64,000 bases of DNA from NCBI RefSeq assembly GCF_001294335.1, contig NZ_LGKG01000002.1, forward strand, positions 1-64,000, in the 5' to 3' direction. The notes beneath the pieces are model-generated. The model was given only the letters and a program-made list of their open reading frames with translations, did not search any database and was not told the origin of the DNA. Origin of the DNA: Streptomyces chattanoogensis. GTDB lineage: Bacteria > Actinomycetota > Actinomycetes > Streptomycetales > Streptomycetaceae. Position numbers and translations under genes: made by a program. How positions within the stretch are numbered: position 1 is the stretch's first letter; every line of letters begins with the position of its first letter. Positions 36,441 through 46,027 of this stretch are shown here, piece by piece.

Positions 36441-36475
36441 CATCCGATCCATCGTGTTTCACGATGGATCGGATG
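36441..36475. promoter_or_regulatory. Orphan perfect palindrome, operator-like
   Basis: Exact 16-bp arms (36441-36456 and 36460-36475) around a TTT centre, starting CATCCGATCCATCGTG. The architecture (16-3-16, beginning CATC) is the same as the TetR operator-like repeat at 112-146, but the sequence differs. No TetR gene adjoins it, so the regulator or regulated gene has probably been lost. Confidence 0.65.
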
Positions 36476-36682
36476 ATCCCGCAGCAGATGCGCCGTGCCC
36501 TCGCACTGCCGAAGCCGAGCGGGAAGGCCGGCTCGGTGAGGTCGAGGGCCTCCAGGCAGGCCTGGCTGGGGCAGGACAAAAACTCCCCCGGCCGTCCTGC
36601 GCCGGACCCGCCCGGCCACGAAGTCTTCGGGAATCCGATCCACGGCGCACAGGCACAGGCACCTCAAGGCGGAAATCAGCAA

Positions 36683-36870
36683 CGCACACGGGCCATGTTC
36701 CTCTCAGCCTTCGCCGCCCTGCGCGACCCCGCTCCCACACCCTGCGACACATGCCGGACCCGGGGAAGACCTGCCCCAGGCTCTCCTCCGCCTGGCCCGC
36801 CACCGCATCAGCGTGCTGTTCGCCATGCCCCGCGACGGCACCTTCCACGAACCCCGCCTCCCAGGCGAGG
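36683..36870 (+). mobile_element. IS110-family transposase C-terminal remnant
   Basis: The frame reads RAMFLSAFAALRDP and, one frame over, LPQALLRLARHRISVLFAMP, RDGTFHEP. These are the conserved C-terminal features of IS110 recombinases (AMFLSAFAAL... LARRR..VL.AMLRDG). The catalytic N-terminal DEDD and Ser parts are gone. Confidence 0.7.
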
Positions 36871-37525
36871 CTGCACCAACCGGCCCACAGCAGGCCGATT
36901 CAGATCAGCACCTTGTGTCGCCTGTCCACGCCGAGATACCTGCGGCAGCCCGGCGGACCGCTTCGTGCGGGCACGGGGCACGGCCCAGGGGGCTCGGCCT
37001 CCATCAGGCCGTGAGGGCCGTCGAGCCATCGCGGACACCAGCAGCTCGCGGGCCCCGGACTGCAACGGCAGCAGCACCTCACGTGGCGAGGCGACAACGC
37101 ACGACCCGCTCACCAGCAGGTCGCGAGCTCCTTCGAGCCGGGGACAGTGACGTTGCCGGAATACACCCAGCCCTCGGTCGGTCCTGGACGAGTCCGCGCA
37201 GCTATGCCCGGATCCTTGTCCGGGTGCGCGACGGGGACACATCCGGCCGACGCAGCAGCAGAAGCAGAAGGTTCCGGAGCCCAACCGTCAACGACGCCAG
37301 CACGACGACGGGCACAGCAACCGCCAGCCACCTGCAGGGATTCTTCTCCACTCAAGATCTGGGCGGCCACGTGCACAGAGCATGGGAAAGCCATTCAGGC
37401 AGGGCCCGGGCACGCTGCCGGTACCCGTCACGGGGTAGGTGAAGGCCGCGGTATTGGTGGCACCGCCCTCGACGCGCTCTGGGAGCGGACGGGGCTGATC
37501 CTCTCCACGCGAGTGCAAGGCATGT

Positions 37526-37567
37526 CGCCTGTCGCCTGTCGCCTGTCACCTGTCACCTGTCACCTGT
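37526..37567. repeat. 7-bp tandem repeat, 6 copies
   Basis: C(G/A)CCTGT is repeated six times, three units with G followed by three with A. Confidence 0.95.
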
Positions 37568-37591
37568 CACCAAGGTGCCGGGACCACACAC

Positions 37592-38044
37592 CTAAGGGCG
37601 GTGGGGCCGCGTCGTGGTCTGTGGTGTTCGTACGCCCAGGACGCTGTGCTGCGCCACTGCTGCGGCCGTCGAGCCCGTGTCGGCGCGCAGGGCGGCGGCC
37701 ATGCGCGTGCGGAGATCCTCCGCGCGCTCGTCGAGAAGGATGGTCGATATCACCAGCTCGAGCGTGAGGCAGTCATAGTCCGCCGAGGCGCTGCGGTAGC
37801 GCTCCGGGTCCGACTCCACGAGCGCGGACGTGATGCGCCGCCCGCCGCCGTCCACCTTCGTGAACGCGGCCTCGTACGCGAGGAATCCGGTCCAGCTGCG
37901 GTGCAGGAAGAGGCGGTCGTCCTCCGCGTAGATGTTCCACTTCTCGTCCATGCTCCCGGCGCGGTATCCGAGCCGGATTCGCTGCCACTCGCTCTCGGAC
38001 CACACACGATCGGGGACGTTCGGCATGGGGCGCGGAAGCGACAT
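37592..38044 (-). CDS. Uncharacterised small protein
   Basis: A 150-aa protein starting at Met 38044 (MSLPRPMPNVPDRVW), where AAGG lies 8 bp upstream; an earlier Met at 38119 lacks a ribosome site. Trp/Arg-rich N-terminal half (WSESEWQRIRLGYRAG) and a helical C-terminal half with a low-complexity tail. It is divergent from the 1,458-aa gene. No family recognised. Confidence 0.6.
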   Translation of the reverse strand: MSLPRPMPNVPDRVWSESEWQRIRLGYRAGSMDEKWNIYAEDDRLFLHRSWTGFLAYEAAFTKVDGGGRRITSALVESDPERYRSASADYDCLTLELVISTILLDERAEDLRTRMAAALRADTGSTAAAVAQHSVLGVRTPQTTTRPHRP

Positions 38045-38300
38045 GGCGTGCGCCTTACGGAGGGACGATCGCGTCACGGGCATCTGCTGGGACATACCAG
38101 GAAGCGTATCCCTCGGCACCCGCAGCCCTCCCCGCCCACTGGCCTCAGCATCGGGCGAGCGGCGTTCAACTCCGTTGAGAATGAGGGAATTTCGGGGCCC
38201 TGCGAACCCTCTGAAGGAGGTTTACGCCGGGTGTGATGGGGTGTTCCCGTCGGACCACCATGCGAAGACGACACACGACAGACGTAAAGGGACACGATCG

Positions 38301-41300
38301 GTGACATCAGGCTCAGCGACCCGCTACGACCGGAAGGGCGCCCAACTGCTCGCGCTGCTGCTCGCCGGGGCCGCCCCCGGCGACGCCGGGCGGATACGCC
38401 GTCGGCTGGGCGAAGAGGAGCCCCGTTACCTCACCTGGGTGCCCCTCAGCGCACAGGCCCGCGCGAAGGCGGCCGGCGACCCTGACCCGCGCGTACGGCG
38501 AGCCCTGGCCCGGGCCGAGGATCTCACCGTCGACGACCTGGTCGCGCTGCTCGAACGCCCCGACCCGGTCGTCGATCAGCGTGTGTACGAGCATGCCGAG
38601 GCCCGCCCCTGGATGCGCCGTCTCATTCTCTCCCCCGGGCGGCACCCCGAGCCCGCCGCCCTCGCCTCGCTGCTGACCCGTATCCGCGCGACCACCCAGG
38701 AAGCGCCGGCCCTGCCCCACTTCGTGGGTGCGGCCGTGGTGAGCGAAGCACCCGAGCTGGTCGAGCACGCCCTGCGCACCTGCGGCCGCGCGCTGACCAC
38801 AGCCGAGCAGCTGCGTGCCGTGCTCGGGTTGCTCTCGCATCCCGACCGGCTGCGCGCGCTGCTCGACCCTGCGACCGGCCCGGTCCCCCTGCACCCCGCG
38901 GTTGCCGACATCGCACGCAGCGCGCTCGACCCCCAGGGCGAGACCGGCGGTGTCCGGCTGCGCGCCGCGGTGGCCAGGGCCGAGGGACCCGAGGGCATGG
39001 TGGATGGACTCCGCGCGGGCGAAGCCGAACCGTTGTGGCGCCGTACCGTCGACTGGGACGCCATCGTGACGGCTCATCAGTCCGCGCCGCTGCCGGAGCC
39101 GGTGATACGCATCCTCGCCGCCCACCCCGGCTGTCCCGGGCAGCTGCTCGCCCGTCTGTATGGCACCCACCCCGCGGTCGTCGCCGAGGCCGCACCTTCC
39201 TGTCCGGCCCTGCTGCGCGTTGCCGCCCGCACGCCCGGCCACCCCGAGCTCCTGCGGATCGCCGCCGGCCTGGGCCCGTCCGGCGATCACTCAGACCTCA
39301 GCGCACTGGTCCTCGACACCGTCGCCCCCGCACGCACAGCGGCCCGGGCTCTGCGCGAACTCGGTCCCACCGCACCCCTGCGCACCCTCCTCCACCGCCA
39401 ACTCGGCGCCGATCCGCGGCGCTGGGCCACTCTGCGCACCTCGCTGTCCCGGCACAAAGGCACCCTCGCCGACCTTTTGGGCGGCATCGCCGAGGGCACG
39501 GTCCCCGAGCCCGCGCCCTCGGTCACGCCTCCCGCCCTGACCAAGCCGTACCGGTTCCTGCTGTACGCCGCCGAACCCGACGATCTGCGCGGGATGCTCC
39601 CCCACCTGCCCGACGAGCTGCTGCACACCCTGCTCGGCAAGGGCCCGCTGCCGGCGCACGCCCTCCACACCGCGCTCGCGGCATCCGACCCCCGTGTGCG
39701 GGCGGCCATCGGCGGCAACATCACCCTCGGCATACGCGATCTGCGCCGGCTGACCGACTGCGACGAACCGACGGTCAACGCCGCCGTGTACCGCAACCAG
39801 AGGGCCACCCTCTCCCTGCGCCGCGCAATCGCCTCAGGCGTCCCCCGCACCCCGGGCCGCACCGAGCTCGTCCCCCTCGACGCCGGGCTGCGCGCCGAAC
39901 TCCTCACCACCGAGGACCGGTTTCGTCGCAGCCCGCTGATCACGAGCGGCGACCCCGAACTGGTCCTGCATTCCTGGGGCTCCGGGCAATGGTGGGCGAG
40001 CGACAGCGCGCGCCACTTCTCCGTGGTCCGGGTGTGGGAACGCGGCGGCCCGGACGCCGTGCGCCGGCTCCTCGCTCTGGTCCCCGTCGCACACCCCTCC
40101 TCGATCACCACCAAGGCGGCCGCCGCGCTGGAGCACCCCGACGGCCTGGACCAGTTCCGGGAAGGGCTCGAGCCCTACGATGATCCCGACGCGCTGCCCC
40201 GGGTCTTCGCCACCCCGCGCGGCCGCAACGCCACCCGCCGACTGATGCGGGAGATCGTGCACGAGCCCTACGTGTACGACTTTCCGCGCCTGATCGCCGC
40301 CCACCACGAGCACACCTTCGAGCCCGAGCCCATCGAGGAGCTCCTGCGCCACGAGGACGTCGACGAGGCGATCCGCCAGGCCCTCACCGCCCGCGCGAGC
40401 GGCCTCGACTCCGAGCCGATCGATCATCTGCGTGCCACGCCGTACGACGCCAACCTGCACGGCTGGTTCGCCGAAACCGTCGAGCAAGGCCTCCTCGGAC
40501 CCGAGCAGCTCGTCGACACCGCTCAGCCGGCCGCGGCGTCCCTCACCTACCTCGGCCATGTCGGCGTCCGGGCCCACCGGCACGCCGTCGACCTCGTACG
40601 CAAGCACCTGGCCGGCCACCCGGAAGCGTGGGTCATCGCGCTCAACCTGGTCACGGCCTTCGCCGGCTCACTCGCCGAACTGATCACCACGGCCGCGAAC
40701 GTGGCAGGCCCCCGGCCCGACGCCGAAGAGCTGGCACGCCTCGACGCGAACGCCCAGGCCACCGACGCCCCGGCTCCGGTCGACACCCCCGCACCCGCAC
40801 CCACCTACGCCGAACAGCGGGAGCGCAAAGGAATCCTGGACCCGGCCGCGGCCCTCGCCTCGGCGCACCTGCTCCGCACGCTTGTCGCGGGCGCGCCGCT
40901 GCCCACCGACCCCTCAGTCCTCGACGTCCTCACCGCTACACACACGAACGACGTCCCCGGACTCTCCCATCCCGACTGGCTCGTGGAGGCGTGCGACCGG
41001 CACGCCTCACCCGACACACGCCGGCACCTCGCCGAGAAGGCGACCGCCCGGGCCGCGAAGTCCGGGCTGCTGGCCTGTCGGCAGGGGATCGTCGCGCCCA
41101 GCGAGATGGTCGCCCGGACGCCCGCACGTGAGATGTCTCCGCTGCCGAGGGACTGGTTCATACGTAACGTGCCCGCCGCTGCCGCTGTGCGTGCCGCGCG
41201 CCGGCTGGTCGCCGACCGGCTCGGCACCGACCCCGAGCGGTGGCTGCGCGCGCTCGCCGCGATGGACACCGACTGGGCCGAGCGGCCTTTCATCGAGCTG

Positions 41301-42677
41301 CTCGAGCACGGCAGCGCGGACGCCGTCGCCACGGTGCTCACCCCGGCAGGCGCCGGACTTCTGCTCCACGCGGGCACCGGCGCTCTCGCAGCCGTACTGC
41401 CGCGGCTGGACACGCAGGCCACGCTCACCCTCACCGAGCGGGCATGTACGACCAACTACCCCTACCTGCCCGACGCCCTCCTGGACCATCTGTTCACCCA
41501 CGACGACCGCGCCGCGCTGCTCGTCCTGGCGCGAAGCTCCCGCCGCCGGGACCTGCACCTGCGGCTCCTGGCGGTCGACGACCCCACGATCAACGCGGCG
41601 CTGTACGGGGACATACACAGCAGCAGCCCGACCGTCGAGATCCGCCGGCTCATCCTCTCCCGCCGCCCTCAGGGCCGGACCGCCGACGGGCCGGACGCCC
41701 TCCTCCCGCTCGCCCCGGAACTCCGCGAACGGCTGCTCGCACGGGTCCACTTCGACAAGCGGACGGCGAAGCACTACCGCGTGCTGGTCGAAGCGGCCGA
41801 CCCCGAACTCGTGGAGCACGCGCTCGCCTCATGGGGCAAGCGCGTTCCGCTCCCGGACCACCTCCTGGCCGCGCGCAACGCGCTGCGCCACGGCGGCCCC
41901 GACCACCTGCGCTCGCTGATCGACCGGGGCCTGCTCAGCGCGGGCGCCTCCAAGGTCGCCACGAAGGCGCTGTCCGCTCCCGACCCGGACGCGGTCCTCT
42001 CCGCCCGCCTCGACAAGGAACTGAGCACGCAACGCCTCGTCGCCAAGCTCCGCACCTGTGGGGAACACGAGCACAAGGAAGTCCTGGACCTCCCCTACAC
42101 ACGCGACTGGGACGTCCTGATCCGGGCCCACGAACAGGAGCCGTTCCGCTCGGAGGTATGGGGCACCATCGCCCGGTTGCCGGATGCCCCGGACGAGCTC
42201 GCGCCGGCGGCCTTCGAGTACTGGTCCTGCTTCATCGACCGCACCCTGACCGACCGCGGCCCCAGCTGGGCCCGTGCGGCCATCGGGAACATCCCGAACC
42301 TGTCGCTCCAGCGCAAAGAGTGGGCCGCTGTACTCGACGCCCTTCTCGAACAGGGTCTGCTCTGCGGCAAAGAGATCATCCACGGTGGCGCCCTGGCCAA
42401 CCGAATGCTCCACTACCTCGCCGAAGCCTCCGTCCGCCAGGAACTCCCCACCGACCTCCAGGCCGCCGTCCAGGACGCCACAAACGAACTGGCCGCCCTG
42501 ACCGACAAGCTCCTGGGCACGGACAACAAAGCCTGGCAACGCCTCTTCGCCGCCCTGACCGGCAAAGACCCCCACTGGCCCATGCCCGGCTCCCGCACCA
42601 CCCCCGCCGCCCTCCTCCACCACGCATCCCAAACCCCCTTTACCCCTCAGCAGGCCAAGGCCGGGGAGCCGGCATAG
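38301..42677 (+). CDS. Giant helical-repeat protein (1,458 aa)
   Basis: Start at GTG 38301 (VTSGSATRYDRKG), shortly after GTAAAGGGACACG. No signal peptide or membrane helix. The protein is almost entirely leucine/alanine-rich helices like HEAT or leucine-rich-variant repeats. A recognisable motif recurs three times: DPVVDQRVYEHAEARPWMRR near 88-107, DEPTVNAAVYRNQRATLSLRR near 490, and DDPTINAALYGDIHSSSPTVE near 1090, each followed by a (R)RxI(L/A)S segment and a (P)ELVxHxxxSWG-type module. That suggests duplication of a large unit. No catalytic motif seen; a scaffold or binding role is likely. Similar long proteins exist in Streptomyces without assigned function. Confidence 0.75.
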   Translation: MTSGSATRYDRKGAQLLALLLAGAAPGDAGRIRRRLGEEEPRYLTWVPLSAQARAKAAGDPDPRVRRALARAEDLTVDDLVALLERPDPVVDQRVYEHAEARPWMRRLILSPGRHPEPAALASLLTRIRATTQEAPALPHFVGAAVVSEAPELVEHALRTCGRALTTAEQLRAVLGLLSHPDRLRALLDPATGPVPLHPAVADIARSALDPQGETGGVRLRAAVARAEGPEGMVDGLRAGEAEPLWRRTVDWDAIVTAHQSAPLPEPVIRILAAHPGCPGQLLARLYGTHPAVVAEAAPSCPALLRVAARTPGHPELLRIAAGLGPSGDHSDLSALVLDTVAPARTAARALRELGPTAPLRTLLHRQLGADPRRWATLRTSLSRHKGTLADLLGGIAEGTVPEPAPSVTPPALTKPYRFLLYAAEPDDLRGMLPHLPDELLHTLLGKGPLPAHALHTALAASDPRVRAAIGGNITLGIRDLRRLTDCDEPTVNAAVYRNQRATLSLRRAIASGVPRTPGRTELVPLDAGLRAELLTTEDRFRRSPLITSGDPELVLHSWGSGQWWASDSARHFSVVRVWERGGPDAVRRLLALVPVAHPSSITTKAAAALEHPDGLDQFREGLEPYDDPDALPRVFATPRGRNATRRLMREIVHEPYVYDFPRLIAAHHEHTFEPEPIEELLRHEDVDEAIRQALTARASGLDSEPIDHLRATPYDANLHGWFAETVEQGLLGPEQLVDTAQPAAASLTYLGHVGVRAHRHAVDLVRKHLAGHPEAWVIALNLVTAFAGSLAELITTAANVAGPRPDAEELARLDANAQATDAPAPVDTPAPAPTYAEQRERKGILDPAAALASAHLLRTLVAGAPLPTDPSVLDVLTATHTNDVPGLSHPDWLVEACDRHASPDTRRHLAEKATARAAKSGLLACRQGIVAPSEMVARTPAREMSPLPRDWFIRNVPAAAAVRAARRLVADRLGTDPERWLRALAAMDTDWAERPFIELLEHGSADAVATVLTPAGAGLLLHAGTGALAAVLPRLDTQATLTLTERACTTNYPYLPDALLDHLFTHDDRAALLVLARSSRRRDLHLRLLAVDDPTINAALYGDIHSSSPTVEIRRLILSRRPQGRTADGPDALLPLAPELRERLLARVHFDKRTAKHYRVLVEAADPELVEHALASWGKRVPLPDHLLAARNALRHGGPDHLRSLIDRGLLSAGASKVATKALSAPDPDAVLSARLDKELSTQRLVAKLRTCGEHEHKEVLDLPYTRDWDVLIRAHEQEPFRSEVWGTIARLPDAPDELAPAAFEYWSCFIDRTLTDRGPSWARAAIGNIPNLSLQRKEWAAVLDALLEQGLLCGKEIIHGGALANRMLHYLAEASVRQELPTDLQAAVQDATNELAALTDKLLGTDNKAWQRLFAALTGKDPHWPMPGSRTTPAALLHHASQTPFTPQQAKAGEPA

Positions 42678-42978
42678 GGAGGTGGTCCCTCGGTTTACCT
42701 CCAGGCCGTCAGCGTCAGCCTCTCCCCCTCCTCCGAGGGAAGGAGGACCTGGACGAGCGGGACGGCGAGGGCCTGACATAGCGAACCGACCCACTCGCGC
42801 ATCAGCACCGCTGCACGGCGGTGAACTCGTCACTGCAGGCTTGTCACCGACCTTCCGACTCTGGTCCGCTGCAGATATCAAGTGGACCACCGCCCACGAC
42901 GACTGCCACTCCACCAACCTCACCACACCGGACCCGCCCTTCTCAATTGCCCGACGACAGGGACCCGGGACATAGGCC

Positions 42979-43024
42979 GGTCCCAGGTTTCCTTCCGGCA
43001 CAGACCGCAAGGAAACCTGGGACC
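42979..43024. terminator. Long perfect hairpin
   Basis: Exact 16-bp arms GGTCCCAGGTTTCCTT (42979-42994) and its reverse complement (43009-43024) around a 14-base loop. No T tail. Placed between convergent genes, it probably ends the giant gene's transcript and may act in both directions. Confidence 0.65.
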
Positions 43025-43081
43025 TGTCCGACGAGTCGCATGACGCGCCGGTTGGCGCTCAATGCGTCTGCGGGTTGGCCT

Positions 43082-43107
43082 GTTCGGATCCCGCACGGGA
43101 TCCGAAC
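43082..43107. terminator. Second perfect hairpin
   Basis: 12-bp arms GTTCGGATCCCG and its reverse complement with a two-base loop, 23 bp beyond the stop of the minus-strand CMD-like gene. A probable terminator for that gene. Confidence 0.6.
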
Positions 43108-43129
43108 CTCGAGCCTTACCCAGGCAGTC

Positions 43130-43636
43130 TCACTTCCACGGGTCGCTGAACGACCGGCCAGGCACCGGCTTGGCGATGAGCGCCACGGCGATGAAGAAGT
43201 TGACCTGGCCGATCGCGAACATCAAGGTGGCAAGCGCCTTGGCCTCATAGTGCTCTGCTGCCTGGGCATACAGGACGTCGGAGACCCTCTCACCGTGCGC
43301 GGACGGCTGAAGCACGGCTTCCACGAGTGCCAGCGCGGCACGCTCGGCGCCGGTGAAGTACGGCGAGTCCTGCCAGGAGGCCACCGAGGTGATGCGCTCC
43401 TGCGACTCCCCGGCCTGGCGCAGGAAGCCCGTGTGCAGAACGGTCAGGTAGGTGCTGCCGACGATCTGGCCTGCGCGCAGCTGGACCAGGCTGATCGTGG
43501 AGCGCGGTACCGAACCGTTGCCGGTGAGCTTGAACAGCGCCGCCGACACCGCTGCCAGCTCGGGTACGAGCTCCGCAGGGTCCTCGGTCATCCGCGGAAC
43601 CATCGGGACCTCCGCCGTGATCGAACGTGTTTCCAT
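43130..43636 (-). CDS. Carboxymuconolactone-decarboxylase-fold protein lacking the CxxC
   Basis: A 168-aa protein of the CMD/AhpD helical fold. The usual active-site segment (C-x-x-C-x-x-x-H) reads VGSTYLTVLHT here, so both Cys are replaced (by Ser and Leu) and only the His remains. It therefore cannot be an AhpD-like peroxidase; a decarboxylase-like or non-catalytic role is possible. GAAAGGAGGC... lies upstream of the ATG. It stands alone between a terminator and a divergent small gene. Confidence 0.8.
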   Translation of the reverse strand: METRSITAEVPMVPRMTEDPAELVPELAAVSAALFKLTGNGSVPRSTISLVQLRAGQIVGSTYLTVLHTGFLRQAGESQERITSVASWQDSPYFTGAERAALALVEAVLQPSAHGERVSDVLYAQAAEHYEAKALATLMFAIGQVNFFIAVALIAKPVPGRSFSDPWK

Positions 43637-43759
43637 TGCCGCCTCCTTCGGGCTTTCATGTTGCTGTCACTGCCCTGACACATCGCGACAGAGAAATGTG
43701 ACCGATGAAAGACAGTTGTTCGGAACGCATGTCCACGCCGGACGCGTAAACCAGGCAGA

Positions 43760-44011
43760 ATGAGGCCCATGAGCGTCTCGGAGTGGTACCGGTCCGCGCT
43801 GTGCGAGGACTACCGCGAAGACCTCACCACGCGCATCCTCGACGACCCCGGATTTCCCGGCTTCGTCGGCAAGGCACACGCAGTGGAGGGCGGCGAGCTC
43901 AACGCAGTCGCATGCGAAGTCGCGTGCCACGCAGTGGAGTACCTGGATGACAACCCAGGTGAGACGGCCAACGACGCCTACGCCGAGCTCAGACGACGCC
44001 TCCAAGGGTGA
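43760..44011 (+). CDS. Small uncharacterised protein
   Basis: An 83-aa acidic helical protein (MRPMSVSEWYRSALCEDYRE), with AGGCAG before the first ATG; Met4 at 43769 is an alternative start. Three Cys (ALCEDY, VACEVACHAVEYL) but no paired metal motif. Unknown function. Confidence 0.6.
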   Translation: MRPMSVSEWYRSALCEDYREDLTTRILDDPGFPGFVGKAHAVEGGELNAVACEVACHAVEYLDDNPGETANDAYAELRRRLQG

Positions 44012-44325
44012 ATCCGCCCACGTTCGCGCCCTCCAGGAAGACTGGCCGCAGCGCTACCGCCCAAGCGGCCCAACCTGCTCAAACCGCCTCGCTCCCCCAG
44101 ACCATCCATGAATAGCGAGATCCGCTCGCCCTGCAGGGGAGCTCTGCTGGCAGCAGTCGGACCTCAGCAGGCCTCCTGGGCATCAGCCCATACTGCTGCA
44201 CGGCTGAGCCATGGGGGAAGGCGATCCGCCGACCCATGCGTGCTCAACTTGGTGGCCTTGGCCTTGTCCAGGAAGAAGGAGCGGGATGCAACCGACGGGA
44301 TGTCGGCCCGGTCGGCGAAGCCGCC
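44012..44325. other. Spacer
   Basis: About 310 bp; no gene, repeat or strong hairpin recognised. Confidence 0.4.
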
Positions 44326-44628
44326 TCATTGCTCGTCCAGACCGCCCCCCTGTTCCAGGTCGGCCATGACCTCATCGTGCACCCTCAGCTCGCGCCCCCT
44401 GCCCGGACTCGTCAGGACGATCGTCTTCGCCTCACCAAGCGCCTCGGGCCCCGCTCCCAGCAGCTCGCGCGTGACAACCACCGCATCGAGTACCCCGACC
44501 CGGCGCTCACTCAGCAGGCGTTGCACTGCCACCATCCCGCCGCCATCCCCCATCAACGGCCGGCACTCATCGACCAACGCCTCAACCCGAGCCGCCCTGT
44601 CCGGACGCAGCCCACTCCTCGCCATCAC
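44326..44628 (-). CDS. Small conserved Streptomyces protein
   Basis: A 100-aa protein with a coherent helix-strand pattern (MVAVQRLLSERRVGVLDAVV, VTRELLGAGPEALGEAKTIV, then LTSPGRGREL). It resembles short conserved Streptomyces proteins in which the VTRELLGAGP segment recurs. No function known. It stands alone. Confidence 0.55.
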   Translation of the reverse strand: MMARSGLRPDRAARVEALVDECRPLMGDGGGMVAVQRLLSERRVGVLDAVVVTRELLGAGPEALGEAKTIVLTSPGRGRELRVHDEVMADLEQGGGLDEQ

Positions 44629-44951
44629 GCCGTTCCTTCCTCACCCATGCAGACCCTTCCCCCATCTTCGGCCGCTGTACGCCGCCCTCCGCCTCACCGG
44701 CCGCCAGGCAAGATCCTCCGCCTCTGCATATCCGCGGCGATCTGCATCCATCCGTGCTCCACTGCCGCCCCCACCTGGCACCCCCACCTGGCACCCCAGC
44801 CCGGCGAACCTGCACAGTCACTGCACCAGGGCCCGGTCGGAAGACCCGCTGTGGATCTGATGGGCGGAGGTGCCACCATTGTGTGCGCGGCCGCGTACGA
44901 GGACGACTGGGGCGGCAACGGCCGGAGAACCGCGGAAGTTTGAGGAGCAAC
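44629..44951. other. Spacer
   Basis: About 320 bp. A long plus frame runs through it into the SDR gene, but the residues are low-complexity Pro/Thr/His and precede the SDR's own ribosome site. No gene called. Confidence 0.45.
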
Positions 44952-45662
44952 GTGAAGGACGTACTGGTAACCGGCGCCAGCAAGGGCATCGGGTTAGCGA
45001 TTTCCCAGCGGCTCGCGAAGGCGGGGTACGGGGTTGTCGGCGTCGCTCGGAGCGCACCCGACGAGGAGTTCCCGGGCACGTTCCTGCGGTGCGACCTCGC
45101 CGACGCCGAGGACACCGCACGCATGCTTGACGAGGCTACCCGCGGGCGCACGGTCTGCCGGGTCGTCAACAACGCGGGCATCGCTCAGCCCCAGCCCATC
45201 GAGGATCTCGACCTGGCGACCTTGCAGCAGGTGATGGACTTGAACCTGCGCGCTTCGGTCCAGATCGTCCAGGCCCTCGTGCCGGGCATGCGCGCGGAGC
45301 GATTCGGCCGGATCGTCAACATCACCTCGCGGGCGACATACGGCGCCAAGGACCGTACGTCCTACGCGGCTGCCAAAAGTGCGCTCGTGGGCTGCACCCG
45401 TTCCTGGGCGCTGGAACTCGCCCCGGACGGCATCACCTCCAACGCGGTGTCGCCCGGCCCCACCGCGACCGAGCTGTTCCGCCGTGCGCGGCCTGTCGGC
45501 AGCGAGGCCGAGCGCAAGGCGATCGCCTCGGTCCCGATGGGGCGCCTGGGTACTCCCGACGACGTCGCCGCGGCCGTCGCGTTCCTGCTCTCCGACGACG
45601 CAGGGTTCATCACCGGCCACGTCCTCGACGTCGACGGAGGAAGCAGCCTCGGCGGACGCTGA
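44952..45662 (+). CDS. Short-chain dehydrogenase/reductase (FabG-like)
   Basis: A 236-aa classical SDR starting at GTG 44952 with GAGGAGC 5 bp upstream. Motifs: TGASKGIG (about 7-14), NNAG near 73, catalytic Ser in NITSRA, Tyr/Lys in SYAAAKSA, and the C-terminal GHVLDVDGG typical of FabG-like enzymes. NAD(P)H-dependent reduction of a ketone is expected; substrate unknown. Monocistronic. Confidence 0.88.
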   Translation: MKDVLVTGASKGIGLAISQRLAKAGYGVVGVARSAPDEEFPGTFLRCDLADAEDTARMLDEATRGRTVCRVVNNAGIAQPQPIEDLDLATLQQVMDLNLRASVQIVQALVPGMRAERFGRIVNITSRATYGAKDRTSYAAAKSALVGCTRSWALELAPDGITSNAVSPGPTATELFRRARPVGSEAERKAIASVPMGRLGTPDDVAAAVAFLLSDDAGFITGHVLDVDGGSSLGGR

Positions 45663-45693
45663 CGACGCGGTACGCGACAGGTCGCCGCCGTGG

Positions 45694-46026
45694 TCAGGAC
45701 CTGACGAAGCAGAACTCGTTGCCTTCCGGATCGAGCTCGAGTTGGAAGGAGCCCTGGCCGTCGGCGATTGTCTCACCGACCTTGGCTGCGCCCAGGCACA
45801 CCGCTTCGGTGACGGCGGCCTCGATGTCATCGACCGCGATGCCGAGAGGGAGCCAGTTCTTCGCAGCCTTGCTCTCAGCACCGGCCGGCAGGCGAGCCGC
45901 GCGACCTGGGCAGTTCGCGATGCGACCAGTCGCAGGCACGGTCGGCCGGCTCACCACCGAGCAGCTGTGCACACAAACGGACCAAGGGCTTCGATTCACG
46001 GCAGTCACGAAACACCCCCCTCCCAC
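45694..46026 (-). pseudogene. Truncated VOC-family protein
   Basis: The C-terminal half reads as a VOC module: NWLPLGIAVDDIEAAV, then GQGSFQLELDPEGNEFCFVR. The N-terminal 55 residues are unrelated and lack the first module and its metal-ligand His. The frame is open, but the protein would be incomplete. Confidence 0.6.
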
Positions 46027-46027
46027 C

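Larger units (their letters stand above)
36286..37591. other. Gene-poor stretch with IS debris
   Basis: About 1.3 kb. It contains the palindrome at 36441, the IS110 remnant at 36683 and the 7-bp array at 37526, described separately. The rest has open frames caused by GC content, with no motif. Confidence 0.5.
42678..43129. other. Convergent intergenic region with two hairpins
   Basis: About 450 bp between the giant gene and the convergent CMD-like gene. Besides the two hairpins described separately there is no recognisable gene. Confidence 0.55.

Noticed and set aside
43082..43107. tRNA-like T-arm sequence (GTTCGGATCC)
   Set aside because: It is half of a perfect 12-bp hairpin with a two-base loop; no acceptor, D or anticodon arms can be drawn around it.
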